This document shows positions 47,001 to 62,000 of a DNA stretch of 64,000 nt, piece by piece. A model generated the notes under the pieces. The model was not told the origin of the DNA and searched no databases. It saw only the letters and a list, made by a program, of their open reading frames with translations. Made by a program: the position numbers and the translations under genes. Position 1 is the stretch's first letter. Every line of letters starts with the position of its first letter. Origin of the DNA: Chitinophaga ginsengisegetis (GTDB taxonomy: Bacteria; Bacteroidota; Bacteroidia; Chitinophagales; Chitinophagaceae); assembly GCF_900168065.1 (NCBI RefSeq), contig NZ_FUZZ01000001.1, forward strand, positions 434,001-498,000. The letters run 5' to 3'.

Positions 47001-50000
47001 TCTACAATTACCTTCACGTCGTTCTGACCAGCAAGTATCCGCGCGGTACCGGACAGGGTGGTGTAATCGTCGCCACCTGTGGCTGTACCAGCTATGGTAT
47101 AGGTAACGTCGATGTCTTCAGATGAGGTGTAACCTGCAGGCAGACTGATAGTGAATTCCCCATCTGTAGCCGGTTCTGCACCATCTCCAGTGTTGGTTAC
47201 CAGCAATACTTTATTTGCGTTGGTATTATCATCATCAGCGATATCCAGGCTGGCTGTGTTGCCGGCTGCATCTGCACTGTAGGTGAATGAGTTACCGTCT
47301 GTACCACCTGTAAGGTTTAATATAGCCGTTTCCGTTTTCTCAATAATCTTGTCGTCTATTACCGCCAGTGGTATGGTAATGCTGTTGGCGTTAGCCGGCA
47401 GGGTAATGGTACTAACCGAGTAGTCGGTATTACGTACGGCAGTACCAGTCATGTTATAGTTCAGCGTGATATTGGCAGCAGAAGTATAACCGGCAGGCAG
47501 GCTTATCGTATAGGCGCCAGCGGTAGATGGTTCTGCAGCATCAGTGGTCTTCACCACTTTCAACACCTGGTTCACAGCAGTGGCGTCATCATCTGCGATG
47601 TTCACAGTAACCGCATCGTTGGCCGGATCCGGCGGGAAGATGTAGGCGTTACCACCACCATCTGTAGCGCTGCCCGACAAGAGCGTGATTGTCATTGTTT
47701 CAGTAGGCTCAATGATCTGGTCGTCCAGTACCTTGAGATCTACAGATATAGCATTGGTATTAGGCGGGATCACAATAGTGCCGAGTGCTTCATAGTCCAC
47801 ACCTGATACACCGGTGCCGGATACGCTGTACCCTACCGTAATAGGCCATGCAGAAGTGGCCACTCCCGCCAGCTTCACCGTAAATGAGCCGTTGTTAGCT
47901 GGTTCTGAGGCATTGGTGCCGGCAATTACCTGCACTGGCGTACTGCTGGCAGCATTGGCATCTATGATATTTACTACCGCTCCGTTTCCGGAAGGATCTA
48001 TGGTAAACGGATAACTGCTGGAGGCTGCGTTGAGGAGGGTCAGTATCACGGTTTCCGGTCCTTCAACCGCACCGTCATTACCTGCGTCAACATCTATGAA
48101 CACTTCATTGGCTCCCGCCGGGATCACAATATTACCACCCGACAGTCCCAACAAACTGTAGTCAGTTGTATTAGTGGCTGTTCCTCCCATCGGAGCAAAG
48201 GTCACCACCACATCTTCAGAGCTGGTAACACCCGGTGGCAGGGAAATCCTGTACTGCCCGTTAGTGCCGCCTTCTATCGCGTCGGACACTTTGGTGAGTA
48301 ACACAATATTGCTGTTGGCAGCATGGTCATTGTCGGTGATATTCACGGTAGCGGAGCCGCCGCCACCTGCAACGGTGTAGGTAAACAGTGCGTCGCTACC
48401 TCCGGTGATATTCATGATCACGGTTTCATCCGGCTCAATCACGGTGTTGTCTATCACATTCACGGGAACGGATACACTATTCTGACCGGCCAGTATGGTG
48501 ATGGTACCGGTAATAGCCTGGTAATCTGTACCAGGAGTTGCGGTGCCACCGGCAATGGTATAAGTTACCTGGATATTGTTGGCTGCGGTAATGCCTGTTG
48601 GCAGGCTCACTTTAAAGCTACCGTTAGTAGATGGTTCTCCCGCATCGGCTGCTTTGGTAACAGCCAGTACCTGGTTGGCAGCGGTGTTATCATCATCCGC
48701 CACATTCACCGTTGCGTTGCCGTTGGTAGTGCTGGCGGTATATGCAAAGCCGCTGCTCGTGCCACCGCTAACAGTAAGGATCACGGTTTCTGTACCTTCT
48801 ATGATCTGATCGTTGGTAACGGTTACGGGAACGGTTACACTATTCTGGCCGGCAGGGATTACAGCGGTACCTGTAAGGGCGGTGTAATCGGTGCCACCTG
48901 TGGCTGTACCACCAATTGTATAGGTGACGTTGATGTCTTCTGATGGTAAGATACCGGTAGGCAAGCTAATAGTAAACTCACCATTGGTACCCGGTTCTGC
49001 CGCGTTGCCGGTATTGGTAACACTCAGCACACGGTTGGCCGGTGCGTTTTCATCATCAGTAATATTTACGGTGGCATTGCTGTTAGTAGTGCTGGCAGTG
49101 TAAGTGAAGCCGGTGCTGGTGCCGCCGGTCAGCGTGAGTATCACCGTCTCGGTGTTTTCCACAAGCTGGTCGTTGATTACACTAACTGGTACGGATACAC
49201 TGTTTTGACCCGCAGGCAGGATTACCGTGCCGGTAAGCGCGGTGTAGTCCACACCACTTCCGGCGGTACCTCCTACTGTGTAGTTTACGGTAATTGGTAA
49301 CGCTGCTGTATAACCTGTAGGCAAACTGATTGTAAAGGCGCCGTTGGTGCCTGGTTCTGACGCATCGCCGCCATTCACCACACTCAGTACCTGGTTCGCG
49401 GCAATGTTATCATCATCGAGGATATTAGCCGTAGCACTGCCGTTAGTAGTGCTGGCGGTAAAGGCGAAGCTGGTGCTGGCGCCGTTGGTAATGGTGGCGG
49501 TGATCGTTTCTGTACCTTCTATGATCTGATCATCTTTTACATCTGCAGAAATCACCACACTGTTCTGACCCGCAGGTATAATAGCGCTGCCACTTAATGT
49601 TGTATAGTCGGTACCATTAGTACCGCTACCTGTAACTGTATAATTAACCGTTACCGGTTCTGATGAGAGTATAGTTGAAGGGAGACTAACTTTGAAGCTG
49701 CCATTAGCAGCAGGTTCTTCAAGATCTGCCTGTTTCACAATGCTGAGCACACGGTTGGCGGCTGTGTTGTCGTCATCTGTGATATTCATTGTTTCCTGGC
49801 CATTGGTAGGGCTGGCAGTGAAAACAAGACTGCCGGCAGTACCACCGGTAATAGTTACCACAACTGTTTCGGCGTTCTCAATGAGTTTATCATCGATCAC
49901 GTTTACAGGCAGTGTAATACCGTTTGCACCGGCAGGGATGGTAGCGGTGCCGCTAAGGGTAGCGTAGTCCGTTCCACCGGTAGCCGTGCCACTTATGGTA

Positions 50001-53000
50001 TAGTTCACCGTAACAGGCTGGGCAATCGTTACCCCTGTAGGCAGCTTAATGTTGAACACATTGTTTGTTGCCGGTTCGGCGGCATCGCCTGCTTTGGTGA
50101 CGCTGAGCACGCGGTTGGCAGGGTTATCATCATTATCGATAATGTTTCCCGTAGCGCTGCCTTCAACCGGATCAGGGGTAAAGGTAAAGCCGCCGGCAGA
50201 GCCACCAGTAAGAGTTATCACTACTGTTTCTGTGCCTTCTATAATCTGATCGTCCACTATGGTACCAGCTGAAGCTGAACCCAGAGCACCAGCTGGAATA
50301 GTAGCTGTTCCGCTGAAATGGAACGGAGTCAGGCCGTTATAATCTGTACCTAATATTGCGGTACCACTTACCGTATAATTTATCGTTACGTTTTGAGAAA
50401 CGGTTACTCCCGGAGCAAGCAGGTAATTGAATCTGATAGAGCTGCCTCCTTCAGCCCCATCGCGGGCTACCTGTACCCTTATCATGCGGTTAGCGGCTGT
50501 ATAGTCGTCGTCAGTAATGTCTACTGTAGCATTTCCAGCTGTTGTGGATGCGGTGAATACAAAGCTACCACCGGTTCCGCCGGTAATAGTCGCAACAACT
50601 GTTTCGGTCGGTTCAATGATCATATCATTGATAACAGTAACCGGTACGGCCACACTATTCTGACCAGCCGGTATGGTTACAGCGGCAATGGTGTTATAGT
50701 CAGTGCCGGCAGTAGCCGTTCCCGCTACAGAATAATTCACGGTAACAGGCACAGAAGAAGTGATTCCCGCAGGCAGGCTTACGGTGAAGCTGCCAGGAGT
50801 ACCAGGTTCTGCTGCGTTACCGTTATTGCTGATGCTCAGCACACGGTTAGCGGCAGTGTTATCATCATCGGTGATATTTGCAGAGGCATTGCCGTTTGTA
50901 GTGCTGGCGGTATAATTAAAGTTGGTAGAAGTACCGCCGGTGAGCGTTACTACTACTGTTTCGGTACTTTCTATCTCCTGGTCGTTGATCACATTTGCCG
51001 GCAGTGCAACACTGTTCTGTCCTGCCGGGATGGTTACCGAGCCGCTTAACGCAGTGTAGTCTGTACCACTGGTAGCAGTACCACCTATGGTATAATTCAC
51101 GGTAATATCTTCCGAAGGTAAAACACCCGCAGGCAGGCTGATCTTGAACGCGGCGTTGGTAGCCGGTTCTGCGGCATCAATAGTTTTAGTGATGCTCAGC
51201 ACACGATTGGCCGGGGTGTTATCATCATCATTAATATTCACTGTAGCATTACCATTGGCAGGGCTGGTGGTGAAAACAAAGCTGGTGCTGGTACCACCTG
51301 TGAGCGTGATGGTAACCGTTTCGGTATTTTCCATCAGCTGATCATTGATCACAGTTACCGGCACCAACACACTATCCTGGCCGGCAGGTATTAACGCCGT
51401 ACCTGTAAGCGAAGTATAGTCGGTACCGCCAATGGCAGAGCCGCTTATTGTATAAGTTACAGTAATAGGTTCTGAAGAAGTGATACCTGTTGGCAGACCA
51501 ATTTTAAAGGCCCCGTTGGTGGCTGGCTCGGAAGCATCGCCTCCGGCATTGATCACGCCTAAAACGCGGTTAGCCGCGGTATTATCATCATCAGCGATAT
51601 TTGCTGTAGCGCTGCCGTCGGTGCTGCTCACAGTGAAAGTAAAGCTGGTACTGGTACCGCCGGTCACCGTTGCAATAACGGTTTCTGGGATCTCAATGAT
51701 CTTATCATCAGCAACGGTGAGCGGTAAGGACACACTATTCTGTCCTGCAGACAGCAGAACAGTTGTTCCCAGGGCGGTGTAATCTGTGCCACTGGCGGCA
51801 GTACCGGTAGGTATATAGGCTATGGTAATATCTTCTGATGAGGTGACACCCGCGGGCAGGCTGATCGTGAAAGCGCCATTGCTAGCCGGTTCTGCGGCAT
51901 CAGTTGTTTTAACGATGCTCAGTATACGGTTGGTGGCAATGTTATCATTATCAGCAATAGTAACAGTAGCGTTGCCGTTGGTAGTGCTGGCGGTATAGGT
52001 AAAGCTGGTGCTGGTACCGCCGGTAAGCGTTACAAGCACAGTTTCCGGAATCTCAATCACCTGGTCGTCGGTTACACTAACTGGCAGGGCTACACTTGGT
52101 TGACCAGCCGGTATAGTAACGGTACCTGTAAGGGTGGTATAATCAGACCCACCTGTGGCTGTACCGCCTATGTTGTAGCTGACGGTAATGTCTTCAGTAG
52201 GAATAATACCTGCCGGCAAACTGATGGTAAAGCCACCATTAGCTGCCGGTTCTGACGCATCGGCCGTTTTGGCGATACTCAGTACCAGGTTGGCCGGTAT
52301 GTTTTCATCATCTATTACATTCACAGTGGCATTACCGGCAGCAGTACTCGGTGTAAGGGTGAAGTTGGTGGAGGTACCGCCTGTTACGGTCAACAACACT
52401 GTTTCCGCTTTTTCCACGAGCTGGTCATCGCTTACGATAACCGGCACGGCTACACCGTTCTGGCCCGCAGGGATGATTACTGATCCGCTCAACGCGCCAT
52501 AATCCGCGCCTGGTGTGGCGGTACCGCCAGTGCTATAGCTCACGGTAATATCCTCCGATGCGGTAACACCCGCTGGCAGGTTTACATTGAAGGCGCCGTT
52601 GATAGCCGGCTCTTTAGCATCACTGCTCCAGGTTACGCCTACAGTTGTTTTAGCAGGATTATTACTGTCGTTATCGTTAATGTTCAGGGAGGCAGCAGCC
52701 TGTGTGCCGCTGATATTATAACTGCTGCCGCTGGTAGCGCCGGTGGCGGCGTTCAGCGTAACTGTTACGTCTTCTGTTATTTCAAGGATGTTATCATCGG
52801 TAACCACTACGGGCAAGGCTACACTGTTACTTCCCGCCGGGAAGGTAACAGTGCCGTTCAGCGTCGTATAGTCGGTGCCGTTAGCCGCGGCACCTGTTAC
52901 GGTATAGTTCACGGTAATATCTTCTGTGGCCACTATGGATGCAGGCAAGCTGATACTAAAGGAACCGTTCTGTGTACCTTCTGTACCGTCCTGTACTTTG

Positions 53001-56000
53001 TTGATGGCCAGTACTTCTTTGACAGCAGTTAAACCGCCAAAAGTAGAGAAGTTCTGAATACCGCTGAATTCAACGTATTCCACGCCATCCTGCTGACCGG
53101 TAGCGGATGGGGCGATCTCGGTAATATTCGCCAGTCCCTGAGGAGCCAGATCGGCCAGGGTAGCGGTAATATCACCAGCATGCTTGAACCATGTCCACCG
53201 TTGTGCGCCTGTTACGCCGCGGGTACCGGAAAGCATGTTCTCTGCATTTGTTCTTTCTACAGGATTCCAGAAGAGGCGAAGCGTTACGCCGTTGTTCTGG
53301 GTCAGATTAGCACCGGTATAGGTAATCTGTACCAGTCTGCGCATTAACTGCGTACCATAATCGGTACCGCTGTTTTTGCCCAGCGCTGCGGTCATATCCC
53401 TGTTCACATCTACAATAGCAGACAGTTTGGTTACGTCCATTGTGTTGCCGTTCAGGGCAATGGAAGCAATGTATTTATTAGGATCAGAAGGATCAATGAA
53501 ATAAAGTGTGCCGTTATTGATACAGGTGGCGGCTACTGTTCTCACGGTAGCATCCGGCACCAGGTTGGCGGTGCGTTCAGGATGACTGGTAATGAGCGTA
53601 AACACCACACCATCTGTGAGTGCGCTTACATTTTCGAAGCTCACCACACCTCCATTAAAGGCGGTAGCTGGTATTTCAGTAACTGTACCGGTAGCAAAGT
53701 TACCGTCGCCATCCTGGTCGATCATGATGGTGAAATCGGCGGCTGCGCTACCTCCTACGGTAATGCCGTTCAGATCGAACTGCAAACTGAGTGGTTGCGT
53801 GCTGATATCATAATTGGTGAACTGCGTTTTCCATTCCTGGGTGAGACGTTCAGCGATACAGCTGCCAACCGGCAGGTCGGTGCCGGTTACAGTGAGCGCA
53901 TTGCTGTTGCTACCGAGTATGAGATAGCTTTTATCTGCACCAAAAGTACTGGTGTTATCTGCATTGGTAGCGGCAATGGAACGGATACCGGCAGTGAGGA
54001 TAGAGCCGGTATGCACGCTGCGGGATTGTTTCTGTACAAGCCCTTCTGCATCATCCCTACCAATACCAAAGATGTTGTTTTTATAAGTACTATTAGCGGT
54101 AGCGTTCCAGATCACGGAGCCGTTTGTGGCCAGGTAATTCTGTGCCGCTGATTGGTCAAGCGTAATACCGTATTTGATACCGAGGTATGATTCTACCTGC
54201 TGCGCCTGTGTAGGCGTGAGCGCGGATTTGTATACGATTACTTCAGGGATCTTACCGTTGAAGATCCGGTTGTCCAGTGAAGTATTGTCTGTGGTGCGGC
54301 CTCCTATTTCAAAGAAAGAACCGTCTACACCAGTGCCGCAGCTTGCACCGAGGGCACTTTGTTTACCATTTAGCCAGGTGCGTCCGTTCAGCGGGTTATT
54401 GGCATTTACATAAATACCCCTGGCGATTATTGGACCTGCATAAGGAGGAGTGGATGGCGCCACCAGGCATCCGGAGCCGTCGAGACTGAAATTACCAGTG
54501 GAGCTATACAGCAGTCCTCTGCCGGATGCACCCGTTGCTGACCAGTTACCGTTGGAACTGAAGATGCCTGTCAGCCCGTTTGGAGGAAAGGCTTCCGGTT
54601 TATTTACAGAGAATATAGACAAGTCGGCTGTTGTATTCCAATTGGCGGCGTCATTTCCTTTAAGGGATTTGCCCAATGCACCGGTGAAATCAATTGCCGG
54701 GTTAAAGTTAATACCGTTAGGAACACGAACGATATCTGCCGAAGCAGTGATCGGATCTGTATGACTTGGTTGTGCAGCACGCAGTTCTGTCACCATAGTA
54801 CCGCTTTGGTTCAACCATTGTTCTACCTGGTTGCTGCCATTCACCTGTACGTCTGCATCTGCTTTCACCCACAGCTTTTCACCCGGCACACCGCCCGGTG
54901 AGGTAACGAAGCTGGCAAAAGTGAAGTATTGGCCATTGGTAAGATCAAGGGTGGTTGAATAGCTTGGAACGCCGTTCACGTCTCCTTCAGACAGTTGGAT
55001 GAACTGGTCTGCCCCGTCAAAAGTAGCGTCGCTGCTTATTGCCAGGTAAGGCGTAGTAGCGCTTAACGGCAGCTGATTTTTCGGGATGGAAATGGCCACC
55101 GAACCAACGGTACCTGTTTCCTGCACTTTCCAGATTCTCGCCATACGCGTAGTTACAGCGGAGCTACCGGTGATGGCGGTGGTAAATAAAGTGCTGGCGC
55201 CATCATCGCCCCACACCATATATGATTTATCTGCTGCGAATGTATTGGTATTGGCAAGATTGCTTGCAGCAATGCCACCCAGACCCACTGTGGGCTGGAA
55301 GCCTGCATTGATGCTCCTGCTCTGCTTCTGTACCAGTCCTTCCACATCATCGCGGCTGATACCGGTGATATTGTTTTTATAAGTAGCATTGGCCGTAGCA
55401 TCCCATACTTTAGTGGTGCCATCGGTAGCCAGGTAATCGGTAGCAACAGTTTGATCTATCGTATAGCCGTACTTGATAGCCAGGTAAGTGGATACACGTT
55501 GCCGTTCAGTGGCGGTTAACGCGGCTGGATATACGATAATATCTCCCAGCGTACCGTTCCAGGACTGGTTAATGTCCCACGGAGCGCTACCTACCTGGGC
55601 GCCGCCGGTACCTGTATTCCAGGCTTTCGCCAGTGGCCCGCCCAACACTTTCATTTTACTGTACAAGGTGGCATTGCCGCCATTGCCGGCCCATGATCCC
55701 ACCATTTCATTAAACATGCCCGCCTGCCAGTTACCGGCAGCACTTACCACGTCATTGGCATATCCCACAAAATCGGCTGTGCCGTTACTGCCAATCGTCG
55801 CAATACCGGTAGCCGTGCTGGTAGCTGCAGCGCCGTATCCGAGCATGTATCCATTGCCGGCGCTGGAGGATAAGCTACCTGTACCGAAGAATGTTCTGGC
55901 ACTGGTGCCTAACGGCAGCTTGGTAATATCCAGGTTCAGATAATCTGCCCCGTCAAATTTCACTACCGGGTTAAAGTTGGCGTTGTTAACAGTATTATTC

Positions 56001-59000
56001 ATGTACAGCGGCTGACTTGCCGGTACAGTTGTTTGTGTAGCGTTGTTCAGTTCTGACGCGTAGTCCGTCCAGCCATTGATAGCACTGTTGTCTGTAGTGC
56101 TGGAAGTACCTGCATCGGCACGCAGCCACAAGCTGGTACCAACCACACCACCAGGCGTTTTGATAGACGCACCGTAAGTGAAGTATTGACCATTGGTTAA
56201 ATCCACCGTAGCGGCATATTGTTTCACGCCGTTGAGCGTTGTTTCAGTCACCGGAATGAACTGGTCCGTTCCGTCGAAGGTGTCGTCATTACTGATGATG
56301 AGGTACGTTTGCGCAGCATTGGGCAGTGCGTTGTATGGCACTGCTACCTGTACGTTACCAATGGTACCGGTTTCCTGTGCCCTCCAAACCCTTGCCATGC
56401 GGTAGTTAGCCACAGGGTGACCAGTGAGCGGAGTTTTAAAGAGACTGCTACCGGCGTTATCACCCCATACCATGTAAGATTTATCCGCTGCAAATGCATT
56501 TGTATTTCCTGTATTTGTTTCAGACAGGCTGTTCAGGCCGATAGCCAGTTGTATGCCATCTGCTGTATTGCGGGATTGTTTCTGGTTAAGATCTTCCGCA
56601 TCGTCGCGGCCGATACCGGTGATATAGTTTTTATAAGCACTGTTTGTTGCAGCGCTCCATATGGTGCTGCCATCGGTGGCGAGGTAATTAGAGTTGCCAT
56701 TATTCAGCGAAATACCATACTTGATGGCCATGTAAGTATTTACACGTTGCTGCTCTGTTGGCGTGAGCGCATTGGTATAAACGATCAGGTCGCCCATGCG
56801 GCCATTGTAGGAGCTGGCGTTAGCACCCAACTGGAAGATGCTGTTGTTACCGCTAAAAGTACTGGTATTATTACCATTGGCCACATTTAAGCCATTCCTG
56901 TAAATGGCCTGCTTGTTGGCAGCAAGACTAATATCGTCGGTAGCAGTCCAGAGAATAACCTGGTTGCTGATATCTCCTGCATTGTAAGTAAGACGGTTAC
57001 TGATATAAGGAGCATCCCAGTAAACAATATTATCACCCCAGGTAGCATGCAGTGTAAACTGTGTACCTGTGCCGGCTTGTTCCGTAAAAATAACGGTGTT
57101 TACAGGCGTCGTCTGACTGGCTGCAAAGAAAGCATTCGCAGCGGTATAGTTGCCTGTTTTCAGGAACGAGCTACCTGTCATTGAATGAGGAGCGCCGTTA
57201 AACTTCACCACCGGGTTGAAGTTCATGTTGCTCGTAGCATTGTTGAAATAAAACGGCTGATTGGCCGGCGTTGCCTGTGACAGGTTATTTCCATTAGGGC
57301 TATAGTCGTTCCAGCTACTGATCGGTGTATTATCTGCGTTGGCAGAAGTACCCAGATCCGCGCGCAGCCATATCAGGCTACCGCTGTTTACTCCGCCGGG
57401 ATATTTTACCGCAGCGCCGAAGGTGAAATAGATACCATCAGGCATCAGGCTGGAGTTGAGCGTAATTGTTTTATCTGCGTTCAGCGGCAACTCCTGGTTG
57501 ATAGTAGCAAAAGTAGGATCTGTACTGATCAACAGGTATGCTTTCGTACCCGGTGCATCCGCTTTGAGTGTAATTGGCTGATCCGCCCAGTTGGTTTTAT
57601 CTACCTTCCAAACGCGGGGCAGGCGGCGGGTAACGTTTGTTCCGCTTATAGTATTTCCGTAAGAGGTGGCTAACTGCCCGTTATCTCCAAATACAAAGAA
57701 AGATTTATCGTTGGTAATAGTATTAGTATTCTGTTCATTGGTAATAGCAACGCTGTTACCCAGGGAGAGGGTTACAAAACCAGTGTCTACACTGAGCGAT
57801 TGTTTGGTGTTCAGTGCAGTGGCGTTGTCTCTTCCTATACCGGTAATGCGTGATTTATAAACAGGATCGGCGGTCCAGTATTTAGAGCCATCGGTGGCCA
57901 GGTAATCTGTAGCGCCGTTACCGATCGTAATACCGTATTTAATACCGAGGTAAGATTCTACCGACTGGCGTTCAACATCTGACAATACGCGGTTATAGGC
58001 GATCACTTCTCCCATATTACCCTGCCAGTAAAGTCCCCTGGCGGCTATAGTACGGGAGCCGATTGAAATAAGATTGGCGGTGAGTGGTGTTAGATTAACG
58101 GTACCCTGGTTGTCAAAAGTATAGTTTTCAAACAAGCGTATACCGTTAGGGGTATTGTTTGCCTGGGAGGCGCTGAAAATGTATGGTTTACCAGGTGCGG
58201 CAGTGAAAAATCCACCTACACCCGCCAGTGATGCGGCATTCTCCAGGTACTGCAGTTGTCCTGTATTAACAACCCGGAATTCCATTCCATGAGATGAACC
58301 CACTGCTCCACTGCTGACAAGTTCTCTGGGTGTTGCCGGAGCAAACCCTAAGCCGCTGCCCACCGCAAAAATGGTGGATGTAGCAGGATCAATGCGTGTA
58401 GTAGTGATATCCAGGAAATCGTCCGTACCATCAAACACAAGGCCGTAGTTAAAGTTGAGTGCTTTCGCATCCGTGATAGGCTGACTGCCCACTACCCCTT
58501 GTAGCGCATTATTGCCATAGTTGCTGTAATCGTTCCACTGGCTGCCACCAGACATACCATCATCTGCACGCAACCAGAAATTAATACCATCTTTTACACC
58601 ATTCGGTCCGGCGATGCCCCTGGCGAAAGTAAAGTACGCGCCATCAGCCAGCACGTTGCTGTTAACAGTAACGGTACCATCGGCATCCAATGCGTAGGTA
58701 GCATCCCCTGCACCAAAAGTAGCATCAGTACTTACGAGCAGGTAAGTCCGCGCGTTGCCGCCGGACAATTTGAAAGTAATATCCTGGTCGGCCCAGTTAT
58801 TTTTCTGCGCTTTGAAAATGCGCGCCATGCGGTTGTTAATATTACTGATACCAGTTACCGGTGTCAGGAAAGTAGTAGCTGCGCTGTTATCTCCAAAGGT
58901 GAAGAAAGAAAGATCGTTGGTAATAGCTGTTGCATTGTTTTTGTTAGATGTAGCAATTGCCGCACCCACAGCAATGGTTACTATGCCGGTATCGGAACTC

Positions 59001-62000
59001 ACAGATTGTTTCTGATACAGCATGCCTCTGTCGTCACGACCTATACCGGTAATATGTTTAGCGTAGCTGCCACCAGTGGAAGCCTGCCACATTTTAGTAG
59101 TGCCATCGCTGGCGAGGTAATCCAAAGGCGTGTCTATTCCCAGCGTAAGACCATAACGCAGCGCCATATAGGATTGTACCTGCTGACGTTCCAGGGCACT
59201 CAGCTTGCGGGAGTATAATATTACTTCGGGTATATCACCATTGTGCACCGCATTGTGACCGGCCCCTATATAATCCCTGTTGCCGACTGGTGACACGAAG
59301 TTTACCGCGTTGGCATTGGCCGTCAGTAATATCTTTCCATCAATACCGGCTGCCCAGTCGTTGGTGGCGCTCCAGATATTCAGCAAATGTGAATTGCGCA
59401 CATTTACACTGGCAGGGTAAGCAAAGTTTCTGCGGGCCGTGCCGGAGCCGAAATAAGTATATTGATTGTTATTGCTCCATACATATATAGACTGATTACT
59501 GGCATAAGTTCCTCCAAATTCAAAAGGATAATTGACGCCAGCGGTAGCAGCATCAACATTAGATGTTTGTACGCTAAATATCTCGCCGGCAGTAAAAGTA
59601 TTGGCGACCTCCGGCTGTTGTATGAAATAATTGCCGGTGGCGCCACTGCCGTTAAAGCTTACACCCGGGTTAAAGTTGAAGGATGCTTCCTTCCAGGGAG
59701 CATTGCCTCCATTAACAGGCACCCAGGTGCGACGGGCAGCGCTCAGCTCTTTCCATTGTGCCACGCTGTTGCCACTCATTACTGCGCTATCCGCACGGAC
59801 CCATACTTCCAGGCCCGCTGCTATACCAGCCGGTGCAGCCTGTGCATTAGCGAAAGTGAAATAGGCGCCATCCGGCAGCTGGTCGCTGTTGAGCGCCACC
59901 TGACCTCTTTCATCCAGCACATACGCCTGATCTCCAGCTCCGAAAGTTTCATCGTTACTCACCAACAGGTAGCTGGTGGTATTTCCGCCGATCAATGCCA
60001 TCCCGATAGGACTATTAGCCCAATTGGTGCGATCCATCTTATAAACACGTGCCATGCGCACGGTAATATTGCCCAGTCCTGTAACGGCCTGGCTATACGT
60101 AGCCGGCTGGCCATTATCACTGAACGTAAAGAAAGAACGGTCGTTGGCTATAACACCGGAGTTTTCTACACTGGAAGATGCAAAGCTGTTGCCCACCCAA
60201 AGGGTTACATTGGCGCCATCCAGCTGCGACCGGCTCTGCTTTTGGAGCAAAGTACCATTATCATCCCTGCCGATGCCGGTGACGCGTTCACCGTAACCGG
60301 TGTTCTTGGACGCGGTCCACATCCGGGTACTGCCATCGCTGGCGATGTAATCGGTAGAAGCACCTGCTGCTGTTTTCACAGTGATACCATATTTCAGACC
60401 CAGGTAGCTGTTTACCTGCGCACGCTCAGCCGCGTTTAACCGCCTGCTATAGAGAATCACTTCGGAAAGGCGCCCGCTGAACATGGAGTTATGCCCTGCA
60501 CCGATAGCAGAGTTAGATCCTCCTCCTCTGCTGAAATTAACCGGGAAGGCTGCGCTGCTGCCAATCGTTTTGCCATCAAAGCTCACTGCCCAGTCACCGG
60601 GAGCGCTCCAGTTATTTAATATATGCGCCCGGTTTATATTTATGCCTCCTATCGAATACCCAGGGCGTGAGTTAGTACCAAAGTGCGTATAGTGGGTACC
60701 GTTATTAGAATAGAACGTTGGGGCAAGCGTTACCGGATCCCCACCGAATTCAAACGGGTAACTCTGTGTAGTGGAAGTTGGCGCCAGGGTAGAAGTTTGC
60801 ACAGAGAATATTTCGCCGGCGGTATTGCTTTCAGTGAATCTCGGTACGCTGAAATAGTTGGTTCCGGGCAAGTTGACAGTAGCGTTATAGTTAATGGGGT
60901 TGTTTTCCCAGCCAACCGGTGCATTAGCAAGGGCTAAAGGCCATTCTCTCTGCGCAGCCTGATCCTCCCATTTAAGGATGTTGCCATCAACCACTGTGAC
61001 ACCTGCATCCGCTTTTACCCATGCCTGCAGATTAGTGGCTACCCCACCGGGGAACCGCTGCAGTTTACCAAAGGTGAAGAAAGCACCATTGGCCAGATCG
61101 GCGCTGGAAAGGGTTATGGTACCGGCGCTGCTCAGTTTCAACTCTTTGCTAACGGTACCGAAAGCAGCGTCTGTGCTGATGAGGAGGTAATTATTTTCTG
61201 TACCGCCGTCCAGTTTCAGGGTTACCTGCTGGGTATTATCCCAGCCGGCAGTTTTCTGTACCTTCCAAACGCGGCCCATACGCTGTGTGGCGTTTGTGCT
61301 GGTTACCGCAGTAAAGTAACTGGTAATACCGTTGTTATCACCAAATACCAGGAATGATTTATCCTGTGTGAAAGTATTTGTATTGGCAGCATTGGAAACG
61401 GCCAATGCATTTCCTAATGCAATGGTCACGATGCCGGTATCCTGGCTCAGCGATTGTTTCTGATTCAGCATGCTGCAATCATCGCGGCCAATACCGGTGA
61501 TGCGCATGCCGTAACCTGTATTGGAAGCAGCGGTCCATATTTGCACAGCGCCATCGCTGGTAATATAATCCGTTGCACCCGCATTCAGCGTGATACCGTA
61601 TTTCAGCGCCATGTATGATTCAATGCGCTGTATTTCTGCAGGAGTAAGATCACGGTTGTAGATGAATACTTCAGGGATCAATACCTTTGAAAATTCACCG
61701 TTAAACGCACCGCCCACATCCAGGGTCCATACGCCGGCATCAGAAGCCGCACCGTTTTTCAACAGAACGCCGTTGCCTTTAAATTCATATGCGCCGGTTG
61801 CTCCCCTTTCAAATGAGTAGAGTTTACCTTTTGTGGTTATTGCATTTCCGGTATTCAACCAGGCTTCCGAATACAGCCGGTTTTCCGTCCCGGCGTGCCA
61901 GCCCAATAATTTATTACCGGTGGAACTGGTGAATACGCGGCCGGTTTGTGAGCCTTCCAGGAGTCCCATACCCATAATGGAATAAGCGCCCGTTACACCA

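Noticed and set aside
38691..53020. CRISPR or satellite-like repeat array
   Set aside because: The repeat is a protein-coding domain of about 120 residues in one open frame, without spacers.
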